64,000 nt of DNA from Ornithodoros turicata. Its lineage: Eukaryota; Arthropoda; Arachnida; Ixodida; Argasidae. The stretch spans positions 98,890,668 through 98,954,667 of the forward strand of contig NC_088203.1 of assembly GCF_037126465.1 (NCBI RefSeq), given 5' to 3'. The notes under the pieces are model-generated. The model was not told the origin of the DNA and searched no databases. It worked only from the letters and a program-made list of their open reading frames with translations. The translations under genes were made by a program, and so were the position numbers. Below, piece by piece: positions 24,001 through 36,000 of this stretch (position 1 is the stretch's first letter; every line of letters starts with the position of its first letter).

Positions 24001-27000
24001 ATAATCCATGTATTGTCCACCAGAGCGTCCCGAGGATGTTAAGGTGAGCTGAAGGCCGCCGGATAAAGAAAGGAACATTTCACTCGCGCACGATAGATGG
24101 CATCGTGCGCTAAAGTGCGCGTGGCTACCGTGGCGCGGAAACAAGATGGCGCATGCTCGCTCTTGGAACTCAGTGTCGATACTCTGAAGCGAAGCTGATT
24201 TAGTGACTATGTTTTACCTTTTTTGCCCCCGCTTTGACCTTGATGCCGGTGATAACAGACTTATCACAAAGAAAACAAAACAACCGTCTTATCACAAAGA
24301 AGGGAAAACAAATGAAGGCGGGGACACTTCCTCCGCTAGACGCACATTGCCGGCGCGCTTCTTTGGGAAAATCAAGCAGGCGGGGCTGAACCGTAAATTT
24401 CAATTTTTTTTTTCCGCTATTTCTATTGCGATACTGCGCGTAGTTTTTGTTGGGTCTGCGGTTATCCGTGGAGGACTTCATATTTCTGTAAAGAAAAAGT
24501 GAGGTTTGCTTGGCAATTCTCAAAGTTCAATTGAAAAAAGATGAATTTCCCGCAATTAAAAATTGCCCAAAGCCTTCCTCAATGGTGGCAAAAGTTTCCG
24601 GAAGGTAACTGCCGGAAGTCCCGCAATCCTCAGACGAGTACGTCGCCAGTTAGAAGTTTTTATCACCTTACGTGAAACACCCTGTATACTACGAAGGTGC
24701 TCATGGTGGAACAAAGATCACACACACTCCTATTGTATACGTGAACAAACTGCTTGTTCGTTACGATTTGAGCGGTATTTAATTACTCCTTCAAAAACTT
24801 GTTTTTACTCTCGCGTAGAACCAGGCGCGGCGCAAAGCCCCCGTCAGGGGGACCCCACGTCCCAACCGGGTTCCATCCCCCACCGCCCCCACCGAGTCAT
24901 GTCCGGGTCCCAAAAAGGCAAAGGAGAAGGGGTTTACGGCATTTTAATTCGCACGCGGCACCTGAGATAACACTTTGGCGCCTCACCTCCATGAGAATTT
25001 TGCGCCCCCTTCGCAAATCCAGGGTGTCTACAGTAAGGGGACCGAGAGACACGGAACAAGAAGGACGGACTACAAATTCTCTTAGAATTTGTAGTCCGTC
25101 CTTCTTGTTCCGCGTCTCTCGGTCTCTTTACCATGAGTCTATACCAGCTTGCCTACACCCTCTCCCTTCTTTCTTTAGTGTCTACAGTAACCCCTGTAAC
25201 CTCCCTCCTCCCTCTGTCTTCATCTGCCCCTGGACAGAACGAGCGGGTCACTTGACACCGCATCGGTACTTGTCTCATTACCGTAGCGTCCACGGTAAGA
25301 CCGATGCTCCAACAACAAATACATGCAACCGGTAGGAGATTATATGGAATGCACCAATGGAGAATAGATACATGAAAGGGTATCTTAAAATAGAACCTCG
25401 TGGTGGTGGGTGTGAGAGGGCTCTCCGTTGTCGGCCTCGCAGAGGTGGGCAACGTCACGACTAACGCCCGTATGCGAAAGCGCGTCCTGGGACGGACTTC
25501 TAAGGGAACTGTGCCGACATACGTCTGAAAGTGTCCGAGGAAAACGCAGAAAAAAAACGCAGGCAGCTCGACGTGACATGGCCAGCACGCTAACCACTGT
25601 GCCACGTGCCTCGTAACAAAGCCTCGTGTCGTACTCACTGAACTAGCCAGGCGCGAGGAATGCTCAAGGCCAACCATTGCACAGAACGTTATACCCATAT
25701 CGCCCTCGACATATGAAAAGCGCGGGGACGTGCGCGTTTTGGTGACAATTAAAGTGACTGCGTTAAATGTCGCAAATAGGCGTGCGCCTCTCGTTTTCAC
25801 GAATCGGGGGGGGGGGGGGGGGGGCAACGATGTCATTTCCCAAGCAGCACAATGTACCGAAAGTCGAGTGCAATAGGGGTGGACGGGTAGGTAGTAGGCC
25901 TTGAACAGAATTCTGAAACTAAAGAACATTGATAAGACACCTACCGGCCACCCCTATTGCACTTAACTTTCAGTAGATTGTGCTGCTTGGGTTAGGATGA
26001 TGGTTGGCTAGGCGTGTGTTATGCGGTGAAGCTCTGCTTTAAAAATGCAGGAGGCTGATGTGTCAGCAGGGTTGTTTGGATTTAATGAATTTTATCCGGT
26101 GGATTTTTATTTTTATTTTATCCACACGATTCTATCCGGATTTTTTTTATAGATGTTCTTCAGATGTGATGTGAAAGACAATCTGAATTCAACGTCACAC
26201 GGAGGACTCCCGGTTTATTTTCTTGCTGTGTTGGCTGTTTGCAAAAGCCCAGGTACGCGCAACATTAGCTTTTAACTTTTTTAGCTTTGTAACTTTTTAA
26301 ATTATGTTTTTGACTTATAACTTTTCAGGTTTAACTTTTCCCCGCTTTCTTTTACTTTTGCCCATTCAGGGAGAGACTTTCCTCCGCTTCCTGGAGGCAC
26401 TGTCTCTGAAGTGCACCGAAACACGACAGCTAATCGAGGCGTGTAGGATCGACACCATTCAACCACGCGGGCATGGAGCTCACTTTTCGGAAAACGGTAG
26501 ATACTGATACAATGTTGCTGGGACAGGCAGTCCCGTAAACAGAAACTATATGAGAGGTCACCCGAAATCAAGAACAGCAAAGCACATTTGTTCTTACTCT
26601 TTGTTCTGAGCGGAAGTCATCCCCATATCATCGTCATCATGTATTTCTCTCTCTCTTGTTCTTATTCGGTCACATTTCTGGCCTTGTATACAGGGTGTTT
26701 GCTCAAACGTGTCCAGAAGTTATATTTAAAGCGAGCTATAAAAGAAAAGCAAGTGGTACTTTCAGTCTGCTACTTGAGTAAAAAACAGGTACTGCTTCAC
26801 TAGTAGCACCTGTTTCTTAGTCAAGTAGCTACAAAGCAGCGCTCGTTTCTCTTTTATCGCTCGCTTTAAATAAAATTTCTGGACACGTTTGAGCAAACAC
26901 CCTGTATATTCTCCAAAAATATCCGGGTTTTATCCTAAAAAAGCCCACTGGAGAGGATATTTTTAAAACTATCCGGATTATTATTATTTTTTTTTCAACC

Positions 27001-30000
27001 CTGTGTGTCGTATATATAACAGGCCGACTTTATCAATTTTCTCCAGAGCGTATATCTCGAGTCGGTGTACACAGAATGTGAAGCAGGGCCAAAACACCGT
27101 CGGTTAGAACACTACCCCCATATATTTTGTGTGAGGAGGTATATGTGTTTGAATTCTCTGACACTGCTCTTGCGAATTCGCTTCAACCACCCGACAATGC
27201 ATTCGAACATGGCTATACATTGCTCATTGAAAGAAGACACTCACGTGAACACTTCGGGTCCGTATCCCACCATTGATGCCAGAACGCGTGGTGGGAAATC
27301 CCTCGCGGGATTGATGGCAGCCATGCAGTTTGTGCCAAATGCCCAGCAAAGAGCGATCACCATGATCCCGATGAGGAATGCGTGCATTCCAGCCGTCGTG
27401 TTTGCGTTCTTGTTGTCGATGATCACCATGATGGTGAACATGAGAAGAGCTGAACAGATTATCTGTACAAAAGATAAGTAATTTAAGAAAAGCGAAAAGG
27501 AAACAGTATTATAAACGTCTGACTATGCCAAGTGCAAAAAAAAAAAAAACAGACATAAAGGATCTGAAATGCGAGAAAAAGAAATTGGACTACAGGGTAC
27601 AGATTCATATTTCAAAGTTAAGCGCTAACGAAGCAAGGACAGGAGAAGTCGGCAGGACAGAGTGTTCTCTGCCCTGTCAAGTTCCTCGGCCCTTGTTCCG
27701 TTAGCGCCGAACTTTGAGGGAATTAGTACTTACGAAAATGTATTAGATCCCCAGATGAAATGCATCAATAATGTATCAGTCGACGAACATAACGGGCACA
27801 TGGGGTAGTAATATTGTTACGGGTAATTTATTAAATATTATGAACACACACCCACATTCTACGGCACTGTTTACACATTATTGTGCAATACTGTATAATC
27901 ACGTGAATTATTTCGATCAGTCACATCGCTATCAAGAGCAATAATCACAGGTTATTACCGGAGCAATGAGGTTATATTTAACATCGCTCGAAATCCTGCC
28001 TCGTCTGTCAAGCTGTCCACCAGAATTCACCATGCAAAATACTTTCGCTCTGCGGTGCGTTATAGGTGCACAATCGAATTTACAAAAAACAGTCTGAGAA
28101 AGCAGCCGCGGACGGCCGACACGATGCTCTCGTGACGTGGAGAAGGCTCCGTGCCTTCCGCAGCTCACGCGCAGCTTATACATGCTTGAGCTGTGCAGCT
28201 GTACGTCACTGGTCACGTGAGGGGAGTAGCGTATACGTCACGACATCCTCTCGTTCTGTGATGAGAAGAGATTTTTTTCAAAAGTGTAAGAGCCCTCGCG
28301 CTCGCTCTGTAGGTCACGTGCGCTCATCGTTCTTTCGCAGGAACTCTTTCTATTGGTTGGAAAACACTGTGCACCGAAAAATGAAAAAAAAGGGGGGCCT
28401 CTTCAGTGCTCCTACAGCACAGTCAACAGTACATGCACAAGTAAGCCACTATGCACCTACGAATTCACCAATGAACGAGGTGAATCCATGCAACGACCAA
28501 TCAAACCCAAGTATGGGATGGGCTCCTGAAAGAGTATCTCTCACCGTGTCAAAGATGCAAATGGAGAGATGAACATTCTCATTGGGGAATGTCGTCAGAA
28601 GGATACCCGTTCCTTTGTTACCAAATATTTGCCTTTCTCCTCCGTCGTAGTGATCCAATACGTCTATGGACAAAGATAAACTTGAAATTAACGCCACATA
28701 AATACAAGACTATCGGGTGGAGGATTTGTCTCCTCCGGTTCTGATTCAATTTCTACAATGCGTAACATGCAAAAAATAGTCACCGAAATAGTTTCATTAT
28801 TGCGGACACCTTTGCAATGAATAGTACTGTCGTACTGATGATAGGTAGTGTTTGAAGGAGCGACGGAATTTATGATTTCAAACTGCATGGCAGATAAGCG
28901 CAGCGTTTGAGAATTGCTAAGTAAAGTTTGTTTGTTTGTTCGTGCGTTGGAGAAATTGAACATGTCTCCCGACGTGTTCAGCTACTCCTAACATAAATCC
29001 CCCAAAAGAAAAAGTCTAGTAGTTCACGACTTCTCAAGGGCTCTGCTCGCAATTCGCTATCCACAAGTTCGATATTCACTACTCACGTGTTCACTATTCA
29101 GAAGTCCACTATTCACATGTTCACTAACTACACTATTCGCAATTATCCCAAGATCACGCACAGAGAAGCCTAGAAATATGTATTATATCCCACAGCTCTG
29201 AACAAATTTCACAAGTGCCACCAGGCCACCATCCCTCGTGTTCGGTGCCCAAAGTCCCAACACCTTCACTATATCGAAGACCTTGATGTCCAGTCGATCA
29301 AGTGTAGCTTTCAGGGTAGCTCTTTGTGATGCATACCTATAGTGCAGTGCATTATAATGTGCTCACTATCCTCCATCGTTGCAAAAACCGAACAATTCGC
29401 TGAGTCGGCTCTTGCAGTTTTACGGAGAAAATTACTGCCATTGAGCACATTCAACCGACATTGGTGTAAAAACGGCGCTAAGTAAAGTTAAGGACTTACC
29501 TAGCGGGTAATTTCAGTTGTATGGTAACTTCCTCTCTCTTACTTTGCTTACTCTTTGATTTATTTTTAGCCGTTAGTAAGTTCACTCAGTAAAAATACTC
29601 TGTTTCATATTAACCATCTTGTGCCAGTAATTTCCGTGCAAAAACAAGACGTACCGATGTAATTGAAATACAGAATAGCAGATGCTACGAAGGCTCCGAG
29701 GTGTTGACCCAGGATATAGTGTGGTACTTTCCGCCAAGGAAGTCTGCCCACACTAGCGAACGAAGTGGTTACCACCGGATTCACATGGCCCCCTACACAG
29801 AGAGAAAACGTTGATATACATTAGGCAACATTTATCGGAATTGTGCGGGGCGTTTTTTTTTAATTCTTTACAGAATTTGTATTAAAAATCTGCGACAGAA
29901 GCATAGATGTCATTTTTACAGTTGAGTTAGTATACGGCAAGGCAGACATTTTCTCGAAGAGAGTACGTATATAGCTATAAGAGGACTGACTACATAAAAT

Positions 30001-33000
30001 TCATTAACTAACCCTATAGTCAGGGAACCTCGGGCAAAATTGAGATAACAGAATGGGATGACAATCCTCGTTGACAGCCATTCTATCTTTTATAAATCGT
30101 GGAACCACCGCGTACCGTGAAATATGATGATGAGGATTGGATTTTTATGGCGCAAAAGCAACATAGGCCACCGTGAAATATCCATGGATGAATTTCGCTA
30201 TGAGAAATTGTACGATTTTCGCGAATTTCGCTATCAGACGTTTCGAAAGCGTCTCGTCAATGCGTCTGCATTTTTCCATACTGCTTGTAGAAACTCAAGT
30301 TCCGCAAACAATTTCCCAGCAATGTGATCATTGTCTAACAGCAATCATCTTCACCTCCATCACCATCGTACGCGAACACCGTTGCCTGAACACGCAACTT
30401 CAACCTACACTTTTTATTAGTTCTTGGTACACAGAGTTCACTTAATGTTCACATAAAGTGCCGTTGCTTCATGAACTTCCTTACCGCTGCCCCCTCTTAG
30501 AGAATATATCCCGTCTACTTCCATTAACGCACGACATCGAACACTGCACTGGAAACTCAGCTTTCTCCTCAGTCTTTCCACTCCTTGCAATATTCCTTTC
30601 AGGCAAACATGCTGTATCAATACCGCCCACAGCCTTTGATCACCCTGCAGAAAGAGTACTAAGCCGAGCAAGCTCCGCCAAGAGTACCGCCCGAAATGTT
30701 GCAACACATAAAGCATTAATGGGAATTAATAAAGAAGTAAAGCAAAGCGTCGCTCGTCAGTGAAGGCAGTGTAGAGAGGGCGGTTGTGTAAGAGGCCGCT
30801 CTATTTGAGATGCAGCCACAGTGTATTTTGGGCGTCACCACCCTTGAAGCGGGTAAAAGGATTTTATGTATATATTTAGGTCTTCCTGGCAGTGTCAACT
30901 GAGGCATGGGGAGCGTCTTTTCCGCAAGAGGAGGTTAGCCAGCCGTAAGTTTATGCAAACTGTGCCTTGCGGCCGAGGGTATCATTTTAACCAACAACAA
31001 CAAATAAATTGTGACTATGACATGGGATGGCATTTTAACCGACACGCTCTACGCATCCTGTCGTTACTGGTATAGTAGAGAGGTCGTTCGGACGAGGAAC
31101 ATCCGCAGTGGCCCTCACGCTATGGTATGTAGTACGTGAAAGACGTTCTGTAGACAGACAGGGGGTTTTCAAGTTTGCATACTCTGCATAAACTAGTGCA
31201 CAAGAGTTTTCTTTCTTTTTCCAATCCAATCCAATCCAAGCGGAAAAAAACGCAAAAAACGTATAATCGAGAAACTGGTATGCACAGTAACAATTAGTGT
31301 TCTTTTTTTTATGCCTATTCTTTCTTCTTGTACAACACACAGGTATTTTTGAAAAATATGTGTGTACGTCTGATGGTGAAAGTTTTAAGAAATAGTACAA
31401 TCGTTCACTTGGTCAGCACTGCGTTAGGGGGACATAACGAGAAGAGGGTAGAAGTGGCAAAGTCAACCTAGCGATCACTCCTTCTAGGCTGGTGGTATAT
31501 GTGACTCGGAAGAAGATGAAAATGCCACGAAGTCATTTCTTATATATAGAACGTCAGTTTTGTACCTTTCTACGCGACGTTTGTATTCGGTGGATCCAAA
31601 ATTTGTCTTTCTCAGTTCCAGGCTGTTTACCGCGTTATTTTAAGTCCCTCCTCCACAAGCTTCGTGTCAATGTTGCATTCAATCCGCAATTCAAGTACCG
31701 GATCAGATAATGTGACAGCAGCCTATGCTCCAAATGGGGCGCTGTGGCGAACATTGAACACATCCTAACAGAATGTGAGAGAAGCGGCAACTCTGTGCTC
31801 GCACCGGGGTGCAACACCGTCGATGTCTTCTAATGTTCTTGAAGTTCCTAGTGCCTACCGGTGGTGGTGGTGGTAGTGATGGTGGTGAAACGGCTTGCCG
31901 TTGTCGGCCTCACAGAGGTGGGCAACGTCACGACTGACGCCCTGGGGAATGTGCGTCCTGGGCCGACTTCTAAGGGAAACTGTGCCGACACTCCGGTTTG
32001 CCCCAGACGCTGTAGTATCATACTGTGTATCCCAATTACCATAGGTGCTCCTTCCGTGTTTTTCTTTTTTTTCATCTTCCGTTTGATCGGCGTGCAGCTA
32101 GTAGAGGTCAGCTCAATTGTTGGGCTTTTAACTTTGTACATAACTTTAACTTCATTCTCATATCTCACATATAATGTTTCGCGTGTAATTGGTTAGTGTA
32201 CTGCTCTCCAGCTGTGAATCCCCCCCTGTCATAGTCGCGATTTACTTGTTGTTGTTGTTGTTTCTATATCTTTTTCCTTGCATTGCAGAATACATTTAGG
32301 AGCACGAAAACATGCCACTACGTAATGTGTGTCTTCAGAACCTATAAGAAACCGTTTCACGAGGAAAAACGGTCGGCTCGTCTCCGTCAGATAAACACTC
32401 GCAACAGTAAACGCTCTATAGTACGTGATCGCTCCGTAGCTCTTCGTATCGAAGCGGGAAATCTCAAAGACCACTCCGGTAGCGATCACGAGACAAATAT
32501 TTGCGGCCGACTCCTTGCACGATAGTGCGCCGAGCTAACACAACTGCCGCCATTTCCCATATCAGGGCGACCTGAGCAAATACGTTCCATGCGGGCGAAA
32601 ACAGAGCACTTCTAGTGAAAGCGAACGTACGCTTCCGTGCAGCCACCTTTTGGCACCGTGCTCCTTCGGAAAATGTGGCTATAGGGGGAATGTGTTAGGC
32701 GCTATCAGACGCGATACGGGAACTGGGCAACGATTGCACTGATACTTAGTGAAGGCACATCGAGGTAAATGCAAAGTAGCTTTTACGTGGATCCGGGAAC
32801 AGCGTTAAAAAAAAAAAACATGTTTTCGATGTGACTGCGTGGAGTCAGTAAAGCACAAAGCGCTGTGGTATTTTTTACGAAAGAAAGAGAGTAAGTGAGA
32901 CTAAATAAAAATATATGGAGAGATTGTTGGTTTCATTCTACATGGATGTCGCATAAAAAGAGATGTTCGTTCACAAAGAAAGTGAAGCACACGCCGCACC

Positions 33001-36000
33001 TTGAAAAACAACAGCAGATAAATTAGTGATGATGAATGGGAGAAAACCTTGAAAACAGAGAAAGTTCGCAGCGTGTGCTTCACTATCTTTGTGTGCATCT
33101 TTCAATTAAGGTTTTTGTACACTACTGCAAACTTAAGTGTAACGCTGTAATAAAACAGAAGAAGAAGGTTTTATCGGTCGCCATGTGTTCGTTCTTTTTC
33201 TCTTGTACTTTTCCAAATATTTCAAGCTGATGCATGTGCAAGGAATTATAGTAAGCGCCGTGTCAGTTCTATATCGTAGCACAAACGCATGTGCTCCGTG
33301 TCCCTCCTTGTGTCCATGTTTGTTCAGGGGCCGATCCAGACCCTCAGTTTGAGGGGGGGGTTTCTTTGCAGGAGCGCGTATTAGGGGAGGGGGAGAGGGA
33401 AATCCAATGTATAAATTGACGTGTTTTTTTTTTGGGGGGGGGGGCGATCGCCCCCCCCCCCCCTAGGATCCGCCACTGTGTTTATTGCTGTAAGGACGAG
33501 GTCTCACGAAACTTTCCTTGCATTCACAATACTCTCTGCACTGTTTCAGCAGAAACTATGGGAACTAGGGGAATGTGCGTCCTGGGCCGACTTCTAAGGG
33601 AACTGCGCCGACATACCTATGTCGGAGCTTTATGCTGTGGTTCTGGCGCGCCCGGGGTCCCGCCGGCCAATCAGGCTTTCGACGGACTCCGCGGAGCCGC
33701 CAATTTTAGAAAGAAATAAAGCAAAAAAAAAAAAAAAACGAACGTGGTTGGTGGGTTCGCCGTTTTGGACAATGGGATTCGGATTTCCGAATCTCGAATC
33801 CCTGCCCAGGATTCCGTTGGCCCATCCCTATTTATCACATTTCTTCCGCGTTTTTTCTTTTCTTCTGTTTCCACCGACGGGCGAAAACGTGATGTCGCGT
33901 CACGTTACGTTTCGCAAGGTTCGCATGATAACGTCTCGCTAATATTATCCGTGCTAGCGAACCAACGCCACGTGACTTTCGCTTGCACGTGTAGCGCCTA
34001 CCTAGAAACAGTAATGACTTCAGAAAGCCTCGGTAATAAGCGCACATTCTTGGTTGAATCAGCTCTTACTGAAGCAAAATCGTTCATCCGCTGGAGGCGG
34101 ATGGGCTCTTATTACGACGTGACGGCATCGTCGACGTCAGTTCTCCTATCGGAACAGCGCAGGTAATGTTCGGCGTTATCTCGGAAACCTGCGGGAATCT
34201 CGGCGATTTGTCTCGTGGATTGCTCCACAGATTAGTGCGAAACTTTGATAAACGGACATATGATACGCTTATTACAAGGCAGCTTTTCTTTGCTTTTTTC
34301 GATCATCACAGCTTGCCAAGCATTCTTAGGATGCGTCTTGAAAGGGTGCACAGGGAAGTAAGAGTTCCTCGGGATGGGTAGTCATATTAACATTTCACCC
34401 ATATCTTCACTGAGACTTGTTAGATTAGATCTGATATAGATTAGAAAACAAGAAGAAAAAAAAGACTTGAATACATTAAAGAATAAGAATAAGTAAATAA
34501 ATAAATAATAAATAATAAGAATAAATTCCAGGTATCTGACCGGTTAGTTTGGATGTGCCGCGAGATTTTGCGAGATCACACAACGTCGTTTAGGGGCAGT
34601 AGAGTTACTAGAGAGTTTTAGTGTATCGTACGCTATCGCCTTTGCGTACGTAGGGGATAGCGTAGTGGTTCTGCGCAGTGCGCTAAGCTCTCTTTATGTT
34701 TTGCGCGTGCGCATAACCACCAACGCTATTCCTTACGTACGCAAAGGCGATAGCGTACGATCCACTAAAACTCACTACTCTGTTTTATAGCTTCGAAGGG
34801 CGGAACGCAACGATTAAATCGCGAATAAAATCTCGGAGACAGCTCCATACAGCGATTGCAATTTGTGTCTGGCTGACTTCCAAATGAAAGAGTTTCTTAC
34901 CGCGTCCCAAGCAGCAAAATGTACTGAAAGTCGAATGCAATAGGGATGGACGGGTAGGTGGATGGCCTTGAACAGGCTCGTGAAACTGAAGTACTCTGAT
35001 AAGACGAATACCGACCACCCCTATTGCACTCGACTTTCAGTACATTGTGCTGCTTGGGGTGACGCCGTTGTTATTCAACTTTTAGCCAGGTGCCAGATCG
35101 ATACATTCGTGTTTAATGGCTATCTCTTCACTATATGTAGATCATGTTTTGCCCCACGGAATGTTAAGCATCTCTATCTGTTTCGAAAGGTGAAGGGAAA
35201 GCAGATGGAAAAGCAGATATTCGTTCGATATATCGAGTACTGCCTGCTATGAAGCATTGTGCGCCTGACTAACCTTTCCTCTCTTTCGTTTTGCGATAAA
35301 CATATCCCCTCCCTTTCATTCCTTGTTAAATAATACAATGTGTGTTCTTTATATCCGCAACAGATTTTTAGAAAGGAGCTGCGAGAGCAGCGTGGATGAC
35401 ACTTTTGCAGTCGAGTTTTAAGACAGGCGGACATCCTCACGAAGGGAGAATGTAATTTCAATAGATAAGCGATTACCTGAAATTCATTATTTCACTCTTT
35501 AATCAGATGACCGATTACCTAACATTCATCAACTCTTTAATTATATGACCGATTACGTAAAATTTATTATTTAACTCTTTAATTAGATGACCGATAACCT
35601 AAAATCCAATATTAACTTTTTATTTAGGTGCTTTCGGGCAAAGGTGGCATAGCATCATGGGAAACAAATAATTGCTGAAACCCATTCTATTCTCTTTTTT
35701 AGTCCTACAGCGAGCGTGTACGTTGCAGTATCCATCGCCGAATTTTGCTATGCATATGAGCCGAAACCGAAACCACGTGGATCAAGAGCGCAGGGAGTGC
35801 AGCACTCTTTCCACGTCAGAGGGCCACGTGCTTTGGAGCGTTGGAGATGATTGGAGCAGGTGCCTCCAGATGAGCCCCCGCCGGCAAAGGTCATGTGCCA
35901 TATAGAGTCACTATATAGATAGCAGAGTAGCGACACTGAGCCACGCTGGCGAGCGAGGTCGCCATCTTGGGTCCGGCACGGCTGCGTCGCCTAGCAACGG

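Larger units (their letters stand above)
23210..24686. mobile_element. Foldback element 2 with TACAGGGTGT termini, carrying nested insertions
   Basis: TACAGGGTGTTTCAC at 23210 is mirrored by GTGAAACACCCTGTA ending at 24686. The arms share GGCGACGTACTCG / CGAGTACGTCGCC and GCCCCGCCTGCTTGAT / ATCAAGCAGGCGGGGC. A SINE (23483-23765) interrupts the left arm, and a MITE (23836-24208) sits near the centre. Removing both restores a palindrome with about 400-bp arms. Confidence 0.88.

Noticed and set aside
24799..25335. 178-codon open frame on the plus strand
   Set aside because: It spans the 25027-25133 hairpin and low-complexity P/S-rich sequence; no domain.
25153..25929. 258-codon open frame on the minus strand
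   Set aside because: It runs through a SINE, a G-run and part of a MITE; no continuous protein family is visible, so it is a chance frame.
28066..28572. 168-codon open frame on the plus strand
   Set aside because: Antisense to and downstream of gene A exon 4; composition and lack of motifs suggest chance.
33744..34166. 140-codon open frame on the plus strand
   Set aside because: No recognisable motif; begins in an A-run next to a TE fragment.
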